Shown here: positions 56,901 to 64,000 of the stretch, in pieces
Layout: each line of letters opens with the position of its first letter
Numbering within the stretch: the stretch's first letter is position 1
Source: Streptomyces zaomyceticus
GTDB taxonomy: Bacteria > Actinomycetota > Actinomycetes > Streptomycetales > Streptomycetaceae
Direction of reading: 5' to 3'
DNA: 64,000 nucleotides
NCBI RefSeq assembly: GCF_014656215.1
Contig: NZ_BNBZ01000015.1
Coordinates: forward strand, 62,001-126,000
Position numbers and translations under genes: made by a program
The notes under the pieces: generated by a model
Told to the model about the DNA's origin: nothing
Databases searched by the model: none
The model's input: the letters and a program-made list of their open reading frames with translations, nothing else

Positions 56901-57839
56901 ATGTCCTTCCTGGTGATCGGCGAGTGCGTCGCCGACATCGTTCGCGCCCCGGCCGGTCCGGGCGCCGCCGACCGTGTCCACCCGGGCGGCAGTCCCGCCA
57001 ACGTCGCCTACGGCCTCGGCCGGCTCGGCCGTGAGGTCACCCTGCTCACCCAGCTCGCGGACGACCCCGCCGGGCGGCTCATCCAGGCGCGTCTCCAGGG
57101 CGCGGGCGTCCGCGTGGAACTCGGCGACACGCCCGTACGGACGCCATCGGCGGTCGTGGGTCTCGACGCGAGCGGCAAGGCCTCGTACACCTTCGACATC
57201 GCCTGGACGCTGACGGGCGGCGTGCCGGCCGACCTCGTGCCCGACCATGTGCACATCGGCTCGATCGCCGCCGTCACCGCGCCCGGCGCGACCGCCGTCC
57301 TCGCCGTGACCGAGCGGTTCCGGGACCGGGCCACCGTCAGCTACGACCCCAACATCCGGCCGGCGCTGATGGGGGAGCACGGCGAGGCCGTCGCCCGTGT
57401 CGAGCGCTGTGTCGCCCTCGCCGACCTGGTGAAGGCGAGTGACGAGGACCTGGCCTGGCTCCACCCCGACGAGGACCCCCGCACCATCGCCGCCCGCTGG
57501 CTCGCCCTCGGACCGGCCGTCGTCCTCGTCACTCTGGGCGCCGGCGGATCGCTCGCCTTCACCCGGCACGACACGGTCTCCGCCGGGGCGCCCCGGGTCG
57601 CCGTCGTCGACACCGTCGGCGCGGGCGACTCCTTCATGTCGGCTGTCCTCGACACGCTGGCCGGCCGGGACAGGGCGGCGCTCGGCGCACTGGCCGCCGA
57701 CGACCTGGCGGGGCTTCTCGCCACGGCCGGAGCGGCGGCCGCCGTGACCGTGTCCCGAGCCGGTGCCCAGCCGCCCGACCGGGCCGAACTGGACATCGCC
57801 CGGGACGGGTTCGCCCTCAGACCCGGGCGTGCGTCGTGA
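56901..57839 (+). CDS. PfkB-family carbohydrate kinase
   Basis: The 312-residue protein begins MSFLVIGECVADIVR and contains PGGSPANVAYGLGRLG (first PfkB signature) and DTVGAGDSF (second, about 236-244, with the catalytic Asp). It is likely a fructokinase-type kinase; DPNIRPALM in the middle is a usual family block. There are no sugar transport genes beside it. The last 23 bp overlap the end of the convergent GNAT-AAA+ gene. Confidence 0.92.
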   Translation: MSFLVIGECVADIVRAPAGPGAADRVHPGGSPANVAYGLGRLGREVTLLTQLADDPAGRLIQARLQGAGVRVELGDTPVRTPSAVVGLDASGKASYTFDIAWTLTGGVPADLVPDHVHIGSIAAVTAPGATAVLAVTERFRDRATVSYDPNIRPALMGEHGEAVARVERCVALADLVKASDEDLAWLHPDEDPRTIAARWLALGPAVVLVTLGAGGSLAFTRHDTVSAGAPRVAVVDTVGAGDSFMSAVLDTLAGRDRAALGALAADDLAGLLATAGAAAAVTVSRAGAQPPDRAELDIARDGFALRPGRAS

Positions 57840-59106
57840 TGTCCGACGCGAACTGCTCGACCATCTCCGGGGTGACGGTCGGCCGGCACTGCCCGATGGC
57901 CTCCAGATAGTCCGCGGTGCTCGCGCCGGGCACCGGAGCCTCGCCGCCCCGCCCGCCGACCGCGAGCAGATCACGTTCGAAGGAGGCCTGGGCGGCGATC
58001 CGGGCCGCGTGCTCGATGTCGGCGGGCGTGAACAGGTCGCTCGCCAGGACGAGTTCGTCGATGTCGACATCCGCACGGCCGTCGGTGTAGCGGGCCCAGA
58101 TAGCCGCCCGCGCCGCCTTGTCCGGCGTCCCGATCGGGATGAGGTAGTCGAAGCGGCCGGGACGCAGGAACGCCGGGTCGAGCGAGCGGATGGAGTTGGT
58201 GGCACAGACGAGCAGCCGCTCGTCCCGTTCCCGGAAGCCCGGTATCAGCTTGAGGAGTTCGTTCGTCACCCCGTGCATGCCACCGGGCTGGGCGGGCTCG
58301 GAGCGCACGGGAGCGATCTCCTCGACCTCGTCGATGAAGACGAGCACCCGCTCCAGCTCGGCGATCCGCGCGAACGCGGACCGCAGGGCGGCGGCCAGGT
58401 TCCCCTCGTCGGCGAGGCGGGAGGGCAGGATCTCCACGAACGGCCAGCCGAGCCGTGAGGCGATCCCGCGCGCGAACGTCGTCTTCCCGGTGCCCGGCGG
58501 GCCGAACAGACAGACCGCACGGGGCGGTCGCACCCCGTGCCTGCCGGCCCGCTCCGGCTCGGCGAGCGGCAGCACCACCCGGCGCTCGATGAGGTCCTTC
58601 TCCCGTTCCATCCCGGCGACCCTGGCCCACAGGTCGCCGGGGAGGAGCCGGCCGCCCAGTTCGTCGAGGAGCCCGGCGGCCGGGCCGTGCAGCGGCTCCA
58701 CCTTCTCGAAGTACGCCACGGCGGGCTGACGGGTGTACCCGGCGTTGAGCAGCCCCTCCCCGAGGAGTTCCTCCTCCGGCAGGACGTAGGCGATCCGCCC
58801 GACGCGGGCCGCCACCAGCCGCCGCTCCAACTCCACGAGCAGGGCACTGGCGAGACCGCGGCCGCGCCAGGCGGAGGAGATCGCGATCCGCATGACCCAG
58901 GCCCGCTCGCCCGAGACGCAGGCGAGGGCGGCCCCGATGGGCGCGCCCTGATGGACGGCGACCACGGCCGGCTGGCGGGTGGTGAGGGCGCCGATGCACT
59001 CGGCCAGCGAGAAGACGGACTCCTGGCCCAGCTCCGCGGTCGTGTCGATCAGATGGACGACGGCGGCGAGATCGCTCTCGCGGTAGTCGTGGATGTGCCA
59101 GTTCAC
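57817..59106 (-). CDS. GNAT acetyltransferase fused to an AAA+ ATPase
   Basis: The 429-residue protein has an N-terminal GNAT domain (about 1-135; acetyl-CoA loop SSAWRGRGLASALL) joined to an AAA+ domain (about 160-420). The latter shows Walker A FGPPGTGKTTFA (202-209), Walker B VLVFIDEVEE, sensor CATNSIRSLDPAFLRPGRFDYLIPIG with the arginine finger, and a helical lid (TPADIEHAARIAAQ). The AAA+ part is like FtsH/proteasome-ATPase modules. Start GTG 59106. An ATP-driven machine that acetylates its client is one reading; partner unknown. Confidence 0.88.
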   Translation of the reverse strand: MNWHIHDYRESDLAAVVHLIDTTAELGQESVFSLAECIGALTTRQPAVVAVHQGAPIGAALACVSGERAWVMRIAISSAWRGRGLASALLVELERRLVAARVGRIAYVLPEEELLGEGLLNAGYTRQPAVAYFEKVEPLHGPAAGLLDELGGRLLPGDLWARVAGMEREKDLIERRVVLPLAEPERAGRHGVRPPRAVCLFGPPGTGKTTFARGIASRLGWPFVEILPSRLADEGNLAAALRSAFARIAELERVLVFIDEVEEIAPVRSEPAQPGGMHGVTNELLKLIPGFRERDERLLVCATNSIRSLDPAFLRPGRFDYLIPIGTPDKAARAAIWARYTDGRADVDIDELVLASDLFTPADIEHAARIAAQASFERDLLAVGGRGGEAPVPGASTADYLEAIGQCRPTVTPEMVEQFASDITTHARV

Positions 59107-59240
59107 CGGTGGTACCGCCCCTCGTTGGTGCCGATGCGGCGAGGCTAGGCGGGGTCCGGGACGACGGTCGTGCGCCATCCTGCACAAGGCGATACGGGCG
59201 AACGCGCCGTACCGGCTCTATGCGGCCCGCACGCCGGGCT

Positions 59241-59340
59241 CGCACCGCGCGGACGTCGTACCCGACTCGGCGCACCGCGCGGACGTCCCATCCGACACGG
59301 CGCGCCGCGCGGACGTCGTACCCGACTCGGCGCACCGCGC
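59241..59340. repeat. Tandem 30-bp repeat, three and one-third copies
   Basis: Unit CGCACCGCGCGGACGTCGTA plus CCCGACTCGG repeats head to tail at 59241, 59271 and 59301, with a partial fourth from 59331. Copies 1 and 3 differ by one base, copy 2 by four. It lies in the 339-bp gap between the AAA+ gene start and the DUF805 stop. Its reading frames encode Arg/Thr-rich decapeptides, not a recognisable gene. Confidence 0.85.
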
Positions 59341-59382
59341 CCGGGCCGCGCCGGGTCCGCACCGGCTCCAGGATGCGGAAAA

Positions 59383-59407
59383 CCCCCGGAAGGAATCCTT
59401 CCGGGGG
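59383..59407 (-). terminator. Intrinsic terminator of the DUF805 gene
   Basis: A 12-bp stem (CCCCCGGAAGGA/TCCTTCCGGGGG) is followed on the minus strand by GTTTTCC, a short T-tract. It sits 39 bp past the DUF805 stop. Confidence 0.75.
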
Positions 59408-59445
59408 TGATACGCGAGCTCGGGGCCTTCAGCGGGGCGAGACCG

Positions 59446-59799
59446 TCAGAAGGCGGGCGCCAGCTTCGGGTTCGGGCCGTGCGCGTTCTGCTGCTGCTCG
59501 CCCTCGGTGGCCGCGAAGACGATCAGGATGATGAAGCCGACGATCGGAACCAGGCCGATGAGGATCCACCAGCCCGAACGGCCGGTGTCGTGGAGTCGGC
59601 GGACGGTCACACCGAGGGACGGCAGGAAGACGGCCAGCGAGTAGATCGTGCTGAGCAGCGAGAAGTCGAGCACCACGCCGATGATGGCGAGCACGATCGC
59701 GATGATGATGTTGAAGAGCTCGAACATCCAGAATTCCTGGCGACGCGCCCGGCCGTTGAAGACGGCGTACTTCTTGATGACGTCGAGGTACCAGTTCAC
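59446..59799 (-). CDS. DUF805 membrane protein
   Basis: The 117-residue protein starts VNWYLDVIKKYAVFNGRARRQEFW, the DUF805 signature (amphipathic helix then RxEFW), and has three or four hydrophobic segments with the conserved LHDTGRSGWW between them. The family is of unknown function, in the inner membrane, often in stress settings. The start is GTG 59799 with GGGGGAC ahead. Confidence 0.9.
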   Translation of the reverse strand: MNWYLDVIKKYAVFNGRARRQEFWMFELFNIIIAIVLAIIGVVLDFSLLSTIYSLAVFLPSLGVTVRRLHDTGRSGWWILIGLVPIVGFIILIVFAATEGEQQQNAHGPNPKLAPAF

Positions 59800-59933
59800 T
59801 TTGTCCCCCCAAGGACTGGGTATGAGCGGGAGAGCCTGTCCCTGTGGAGCAAGCTTTACGCAGAACTTAGGTGGCTGAAACCACATGGGTCAATTCGTTA
59901 CCGGGCAGTGGCCGTTCCGGGGCGGGAAACAGT

Positions 59934-59971
59934 GAACGGCGGCACCTCCGGGAGGGGAGGGGCCGCCGTTC
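59934..59971 (-). terminator. Hairpin after the SPW gene
   Basis: GAACGGCGGC (59934-59943) pairs with GCCGCCGTTC (59962-59971) across an 18-base loop rich in purines. It is 19 bp past the SPW stop on the minus strand. Confidence 0.65.
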
Positions 59972-59989
59972 CGGGAGAGGATCAGAACG

Positions 59990-60427
59990 TCACGTCCTTC
60001 GCTTGGTCATGAGCAGTCCGCCGGCCGTGAGGGAGAACAGGCAGACGCACGCGCCGGTGATCACGTTGCTGAGGACGGTGCCGGTGTCGGGGCTCGACCC
60101 GACCACCCACGGGGCGATGATCAGCCACGCGCCCATCAGCAGGACGACGAAGTTGAGGTCCTGCGACCGCTCCGGAACCATCGACATGCACAGGCCGAGG
60201 ACCGCGAGGGCGATGCCCACGACCAGGTTGGTGATGGCGAGCGCGGGCTGGGCCGCGGAGAAGTGGACCGTCCACGCGGAGATCGCGGCGTAGATACCGG
60301 CGAGGATCACGAGTTCCTCCACCGCCGCGACACCACGGGTCTGGAGCATACGGGCATATCGGTCCCGCATTTCCGGCGCATCGGGGTGTCCTGCGATATC
60401 ACCGGGACGGTGAGAGACGTCGGCCAT
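59990..60427 (-). CDS. SPW repeat membrane protein
   Basis: The 145-residue protein has two SPW-type repeats, each with a Ser/Ala-x-W motif before a transmembrane helix: SAWTVHFSA and GAWLIIAPWVVG. Four helices in all. Start ATG 60427 follows AAGGAGGCG. Family of unknown function, common in actinobacteria, often stress-induced. The upstream 292-bp gap is unusually AT-rich and likely carries its promoter. Confidence 0.88.
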   Translation of the reverse strand: MADVSHRPGDIAGHPDAPEMRDRYARMLQTRGVAAVEELVILAGIYAAISAWTVHFSAAQPALAITNLVVGIALAVLGLCMSMVPERSQDLNFVVLLMGAWLIIAPWVVGSSPDTGTVLSNVITGACVCLFSLTAGGLLMTKRRT

Positions 60428-60719
60428 ACGACTCGCCTCCTTACGGCGTCATACACGTCTGACCGCGCTTGCGGCGAATGCTGCCGCTGCTTCATTGTGC
60501 GCTTATCTGGCCTTTATGTGTAGGTCTGCCCGATAAGGGATGTGTACAGAATTTGAGCTGCGGATATGCGTGGACCCACCAAATGGCGAGGGGTGTTCAA
60601 CAAAAATTCAATGCACGAGCGAACCGTCTGCCGTATCGGCACGCGGGGTGCCCGCCGGAACCCCGGCGCGTAGCCTGGAAGTGGACTCGGGGACTCCATC
60701 TCTCCACCGCCGGGAGCGC

Positions 60720-61091
60720 ATGATGGCCGGCATCGTGAAGAAGAGCTTCGACGCAGCGGACGAGACCCGCCCCTTCGAGGACGGCAAGGGCAGGCTTGAC
60801 CTGGTCAGCGGTGTGCACGGCGCGGTGGGCCGCGCCGTGTTCGAGCCGGGCTGGCAGTGGACCAAGCACGTCAAACCGATCGCCGGTACCGACAGTTGCC
60901 AGGCGTCGCACGTGGGATACATCGTCAGCGGCCGGATGAAGGTCGTGATGGACGACGGCGAGACCACCGAGTACGGCGCGGGGGACTACATGGAGGTCCA
61001 GCCCGGCCACGACGCGTGGGTCCTCGGCGAGGAGGCCTGCGTGGCCCTGGACTGGAAGGGCTTCAGCGACTACGCGAAGCCGTCCGGCTGA
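60720..61091 (+). CDS. Cupin-domain protein
   Basis: The 123-residue protein is a single cupin barrel, with GWQWTKHVKPIAGTDSCQASHVGYIVSGRMKV as motif 1 and EYGAGDYMEVQPGHDAWVLGEEA as motif 2. One or two metal ligands (His, Glu) are visible. Function of small cupins is diverse and not set here. The start ATG 60720 (or 60723) follows CGGGAG. Divergent from the SPW gene across the AT-rich gap. The 200 bp following has GC-rich CGCCCCCGGCGGC repeats. Confidence 0.88.
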   Translation: MMAGIVKKSFDAADETRPFEDGKGRLDLVSGVHGAVGRAVFEPGWQWTKHVKPIAGTDSCQASHVGYIVSGRMKVVMDDGETTEYGAGDYMEVQPGHDAWVLGEEACVALDWKGFSDYAKPSG

Positions 61092-61291
61092 CGACACGGG
61101 ACGACGGCCGACCGGCCGGCGACGCGGATGCGTCCGGCCGTCGGCGCCCGGCGGTCCGGTTCGCCACGCGAGGCCGTCCGGTCGGCCACGCCGGGCCGAC
61201 CGGCGCCCCCGGCGGCCCCCCCCCGGCCCGCCGCCGGCTCCCGACGCCCCCGGCGGCGACGCCCCCGGCGGCCCCGCCCCGGTGCCGCCGC

Positions 61292-62704
61292 TCAGTGGTG
61301 CCCGAACCGCACCCCCTCCCACGGGACACGGTCGTCCGGGAACGACTCGGGGCGCCGCTGGTCGAGCGTCCGGGCGGGCGCCGCCTCGATCACCGGCGCG
61401 GCCCCCTCGATCCGCAGCAGCCAGGCGGCGAGTTCGTCCCGCAGCCCGTCCGCCACCGCGCGGTGGGAGGTGAGGCCCACCAGGTTCTCCAGTTCGTACG
61501 GATCGGCCGCCAGGTCGTACAACTCCGTCTCCCGGTAGAGCTCCGCGGCGGCCTCCCGCCACGGGTCCGCGCCGGGCGCCGCCGACACCGCGTACTTCCA
61601 CCGCTCCGTCCGGACCGCCCGCCCCACCTGGTCCTCGCTGATCTGGACGAGGACCGACGACGGCCGGTCGGGGTCCTTCCCGCCGCCGACCAGCGGCAGC
61701 AGCGACCGCCCCTGCACCCCCTCCGGTACGTCGAGCCCCACCGCCTCGACGAGGGTCGGCATCAGGTCGACCGTCGACACGGGCTGCCGGACCAGCCCAC
61801 CGCCGCGGAACCCGGGACCCGTCAGTACCCACGGCACCCGCACCGACGCCTCGTGCGCCGAGCGCTTGTACTCGGAGTTGCGGGTACGGAAGTGGGAGCC
61901 GTGATCCGCGGTCCAGGCGAACACGGTGTCGTCCTCGATGCCCAGGCTGCGCAGGGCGTCGCGCAACCGCCCCACCCCCTCGTCCACGCGCTTGATCTGC
62001 CCCAGATAGCCGCCGATGTGGCGGTGCGCACCGCCCTGCGGCGCGGACGGGCCGAGCGCGGCGAGATCCGGCGGGAGCCACCGGCCCTCGTACCGTTCCC
62101 GGTACCCGGCGGGGGCCGGGTAGTCGTCCGTCGGGTTCTGATGGTGCGGTTCGAGCAGGGAGAGGAAGAGCAGGAACGGCCTGTCGTGATGGTCGGCGAC
62201 GAACCGGATCGCCGCGTCGACGAGGGCGTCCGAGCGGTAGCCCGGGAGACGGACCGGCTCGCCCTCGCCGTCGAACACCACCGTGCGGTGGGCGTCCGAG
62301 GTGAACTCCAGCCGGTCCGAGGCCAGCCAGTGGTCGTAGCCGCCGCGCCGCTCGGGCGGGACGGGCCCGTCGGGCCCGTCCTCGCCGGCCAGGTGCCACT
62401 TGCCGATGTAGCCCGTCGCCCAGCCCGCCGCGCCGAGGACCGAGGCGAGCGTGGGCGTGTCCGTCGGCAGGGGCAGACCGTTGCGGAAGACCCCGGTGGA
62501 GGTCGGCCAACGGCCGGTCTGCAGCGCCGAACGGGCGGGCGCGCAGACCGGGTTGGGGGTGATCGCCTGCTCGACGAGGGTGCCTTCACGGGCCAGCCGG
62601 TCGAACTCGGGTGTCACCCCCGCCGGATTGCCGTGGGCGCCCGTGGTGTCCCACCGCTGCTGGTCGGTGAGCACCACGATCACCCGGGGCGGGACGACGG
62701 TCAT
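61292..62704 (-). CDS. Sulfatase (alkaline-phosphatase superfamily, formylglycine type)
   Basis: The 470-residue protein has the metal site [15 protein letters not shown] and the formylglycine cassette [15 protein letters not shown] (Cys54, C-x-P/A-x-R form), then GYIGKWHL and TADHG. It would hydrolyse a sulfate ester and give sulfate. The Cys-type needs maturation by a formylglycine-generating enzyme encoded elsewhere. The ATG at 62704 overlaps the TauD stop (ATGA), so both are expressed together. No signal peptide, so probably cytosolic. Confidence 0.92.
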   Translation of the reverse strand: MTVVPPRVIVVLTDQQRWDTTGAHGNPAGVTPEFDRLAREGTLVEQAITPNPVCAPARSALQTGRWPTSTGVFRNGLPLPTDTPTLASVLGAAGWATGYIGKWHLAGEDGPDGPVPPERRGGYDHWLASDRLEFTSDAHRTVVFDGEGEPVRLPGYRSDALVDAAIRFVADHHDRPFLLFLSLLEPHHQNPTDDYPAPAGYRERYEGRWLPPDLAALGPSAPQGGAHRHIGGYLGQIKRVDEGVGRLRDALRSLGIEDDTVFAWTADHGSHFRTRNSEYKRSAHEASVRVPWVLTGPGFRGGGLVRQPVSTVDLMPTLVEAVGLDVPEGVQGRSLLPLVGGGKDPDRPSSVLVQISEDQVGRAVRTERWKYAVSAAPGADPWREAAAELYRETELYDLAADPYELENLVGLTSHRAVADGLRDELAAWLLRIEGAAPVIEAAPARTLDQRRPESFPDDRVPWEGVRFGHH

Positions 62705-63645
62705 ACGGCGGCCGGCTCCTCCGTGGAGCTGCCCGAGGCGATGCCGAACGCCGGGTCCGGGACCGACTCGGGCGCGAGCAGGGCCGAGGAACGGCCGTCC
62801 ACGCCGATCGGCACGTCGCCGTCGATGGTGACGCGGCGCAGCTTGCGCACGTGGTCGTCGGAGTCGTCCACCCCGTAGTGCTGCGTGGCGCGGTTGTCCC
62901 AGATGGCCACGTCCCCGACCTGCCACTGCCAGCGCACGGTGTTCTCCGGGCGCTCGACGTGCGACTGGAAGAGGCCGAGGAGGGCGCGGGAGTCGGCGCC
63001 CGTCAGACCGCTGATCCGCTGGACGAAGTTGCCGAGCAGCAAGGTCCTTTCGCCGGTCTCGGGGTGGACGCGCACCACCGGGTGCTCCGTGAGGAACTTC
63101 GTGGAGGCGAAGATCTCGCGGAAGCGGGCGAGCTGCTCGGGCAGGGCGCCGGGACGCAGCGCCGCGTAGTCGTAGTCGTTGGAGTGCACCGCGCGCAGGT
63201 TGTCGGCCAGGGCGCGCAGCGGCTCGGGGAGGTTCTCGTACGCGGTCGCCGTGTTGGCCCACAGGGTGTTTCCGCCGTACGGCGGGATGACCACCGCGCG
63301 CAGGATCGAGAAGGCCGGGTAGGCGGGCACGAAGGTCACGTCGGTGTGCCACTGGTTGGCGCGGCCGCCGTAGTCCGAGTCGATCGGGAAGGAGTAGCGG
63401 CCGTCGGCGGAGGGGACGGTGGGGTGGGCGACGGGCGTTCCGAGGAGCCGGCCGAAGGCCTCGTGGGCCTCCTCGTCCAGATGGTCCTGGCCGCGGAAGA
63501 AGACGACCTTGTGCGCGAGGAGGGCGGCGCGGATCTCTGCCACGGTCTCGGCGGGGAGATCACCGCCGAGGCGGACCCCGGAGATGACGGCGCCGAGGCG
63601 GCCGCCGACCTTCTGGACGGTGAGGGTGCTGGTCGCGGTCGACAT
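62701..63645 (-). CDS. TauD/TfdA Fe(II)/alpha-ketoglutarate dioxygenase
   Basis: The 314-residue protein has the iron triad: H100-x-D102 in NQWHTDVTF and the distal His in ATQHYGVDD about residue 260, with the arginine that binds ketoglutarate in [11 protein letters not shown]. Family members split sulfonates or alkylsulfates, or act on aryloxy acids. With the coupled sulfatase, sulfate-ester or sulfonate scavenging is the best fit. Start ATG 63645 follows AAAGGA. Confidence 0.9.
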   Translation of the reverse strand: MSTATSTLTVQKVGGRLGAVISGVRLGGDLPAETVAEIRAALLAHKVVFFRGQDHLDEEAHEAFGRLLGTPVAHPTVPSADGRYSFPIDSDYGGRANQWHTDVTFVPAYPAFSILRAVVIPPYGGNTLWANTATAYENLPEPLRALADNLRAVHSNDYDYAALRPGALPEQLARFREIFASTKFLTEHPVVRVHPETGERTLLLGNFVQRISGLTGADSRALLGLFQSHVERPENTVRWQWQVGDVAIWDNRATQHYGVDDSDDHVRKLRRVTIDGDVPIGVDGRSSALLAPESVPDPAFGIASGSSTEEPAAV

Positions 63646-63733
63646 GGTGGGTCCTTTCGTGGGTCCGGGACGGACCCGGAGACAATTAATCTCGGAGCGG
63701 AAGTAATGAGGGGACGAGAGGCCCCGTGAGATC

Positions 63734-63755
63734 CCGAACATGTCGGCGTGTTCGG
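63734..63755. promoter_or_regulatory. Candidate operator upstream of the TauD-sulfatase operon
   Basis: CCGAACA-N8-TGTTCGG, perfect 7-bp arms, lies 89 bp ahead of the TauD start beside an AT-rich stretch (GACAATTAATCTC). Part of it is repeated at 63954-63970. A sulfur-responsive regulator would be the expected ligand, not shown. Confidence 0.5.
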
Positions 63756-63907
63756 ACGGGATCGGAGGGGCCCGGTCGAGGTCGAGGGAGTCGGACGCGG
63801 GCGGAGAAGGGAGTGCCCGGCCGGGCCGCGGAGGAGACGCCTCGTCGGGGAGGCGGGGCCTACGGGAGCGCGAGCGGCGGACCGGTCCCGCGAGAGGGTC
63901 GCGAGGA

Positions 63908-64000
63908 TCAGACGCCGGAAGCGGCGGAGGCGCCGGGGGCGGCGGGACAGGAGGAGATCGCGAACATGTCCCGGAGACTCGCAGCGGCCGCCGCCGCGCG
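63908..64000 (-). CDS. C-terminal end of an unidentified gene (partial)
   Basis: Thirty residues of one minus-strand frame run in from the right edge and end …[18 protein letters not shown]…SGV. Alanine-rich, unrecognised. An internal ATG (63967) would give a 19-residue peptide starting MFAISSC; it could instead be a leader peptide for the TauD-sulfatase operon. Unresolved from this window. Confidence 0.4.
   Translation of the reverse strand, partial: RAAAAAASLRDMFAISSCPAAPGASAASGV

Noticed and set aside
59241-59340. CRISPR array
   Set aside because: The units are contiguous without unique spacers, and there are no cas genes. It is a simple tandem repeat.

Overview
The window is high-GC actinobacterial chromosome, almost certainly Streptomyces. 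Third codon positions are saturated with G/C, and GTG starts and ATGA/GTGA stop-start overlaps are frequent. It encodes a full two-domain geosmin synthase, two PASTA-less Ser/Thr kinases, a large LuxR-type ATPase regulator, a SpoIIE-type PAS phosphatase and an NsdA-like regulator, and it carries the GC-rich hairpin repeats common between Streptomyces genes. I saw no rRNA, tRNA, CRISPR array, insertion sequence, phage or biosynthetic megasynthase. All calls come from reading the sequence; no database search was run.

Layout. 1-9 kb: the end of a dehydrogenase divergent from a MerR regulator, an MpaB-type oxygenase, a soluble Ser/Thr kinase with a TPR tail, a phytoene-desaturase-like flavoenzyme, the threonine-to-glycine pair tdh-kbl and a LysR regulator. 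9-13 kb: two secreted enzymes on the minus strand, a sialidase with a LamG domain and a Tat-exported serine hydrolase. 13-16 kb: a nitronate monooxygenase/acyl-CoA ligase operon behind a palindromic operator. 16-18.4 kb: a scar region with a frameshifted MFS transporter tail and a decapitated TetR tail, flanking a GNAT gene and a nitroreductase-hemerythrin fusion divergent from a MarR gene. 18.9-29.4 kb: a Ca2+/H+ antiporter, a secreted penicillin-acylase-type amidase, a second acyl-CoA ligase, paaK behind a perfect 7-bp-arm palindrome, a GNAT protein, a membrane Ser/Thr kinase and a pentapeptide protein.

29.5-37.5 kb: a double alpha/beta hydrolase, then a divergent lipid-acid catabolic locus. 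An acyl-CoA ligase faces an enoyl-CoA hydratase, an OB-fold/Zn-ribbon protein and two thiolase-fold proteins that lack the thiolase nucleophile. The operator between the divergent genes is the same palindrome, with the same flanks, as the one at 13.3 kb. The two loci therefore look like one small regulon for degrading a branched or steroid-like side chain by CoA activation, hydration and retro-aldol cleavage. This is the most interesting system in the window.

37.9-64 kb: the LuxR-type regulator, a conserved unknown, an S4 RNA-binding protein, geosmin synthase, a secreted peptidoglycan amidase, an APH-fold kinase, the NsdA-like regulator, the SpoIIE phosphatase, an unknown protein with a low-complexity N-terminus translationally coupled to a threonine-synthase-like enzyme, an F420/NADP-reductase-like protein, a GNAT protein, a YdeI protein, a PfkB kinase overlapping a GNAT-AAA+ fusion, small membrane proteins (DUF805, SPW), a cupin, and a sulfatase-TauD pair for sulfur scavenging. 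A gene fragment runs off the right edge.
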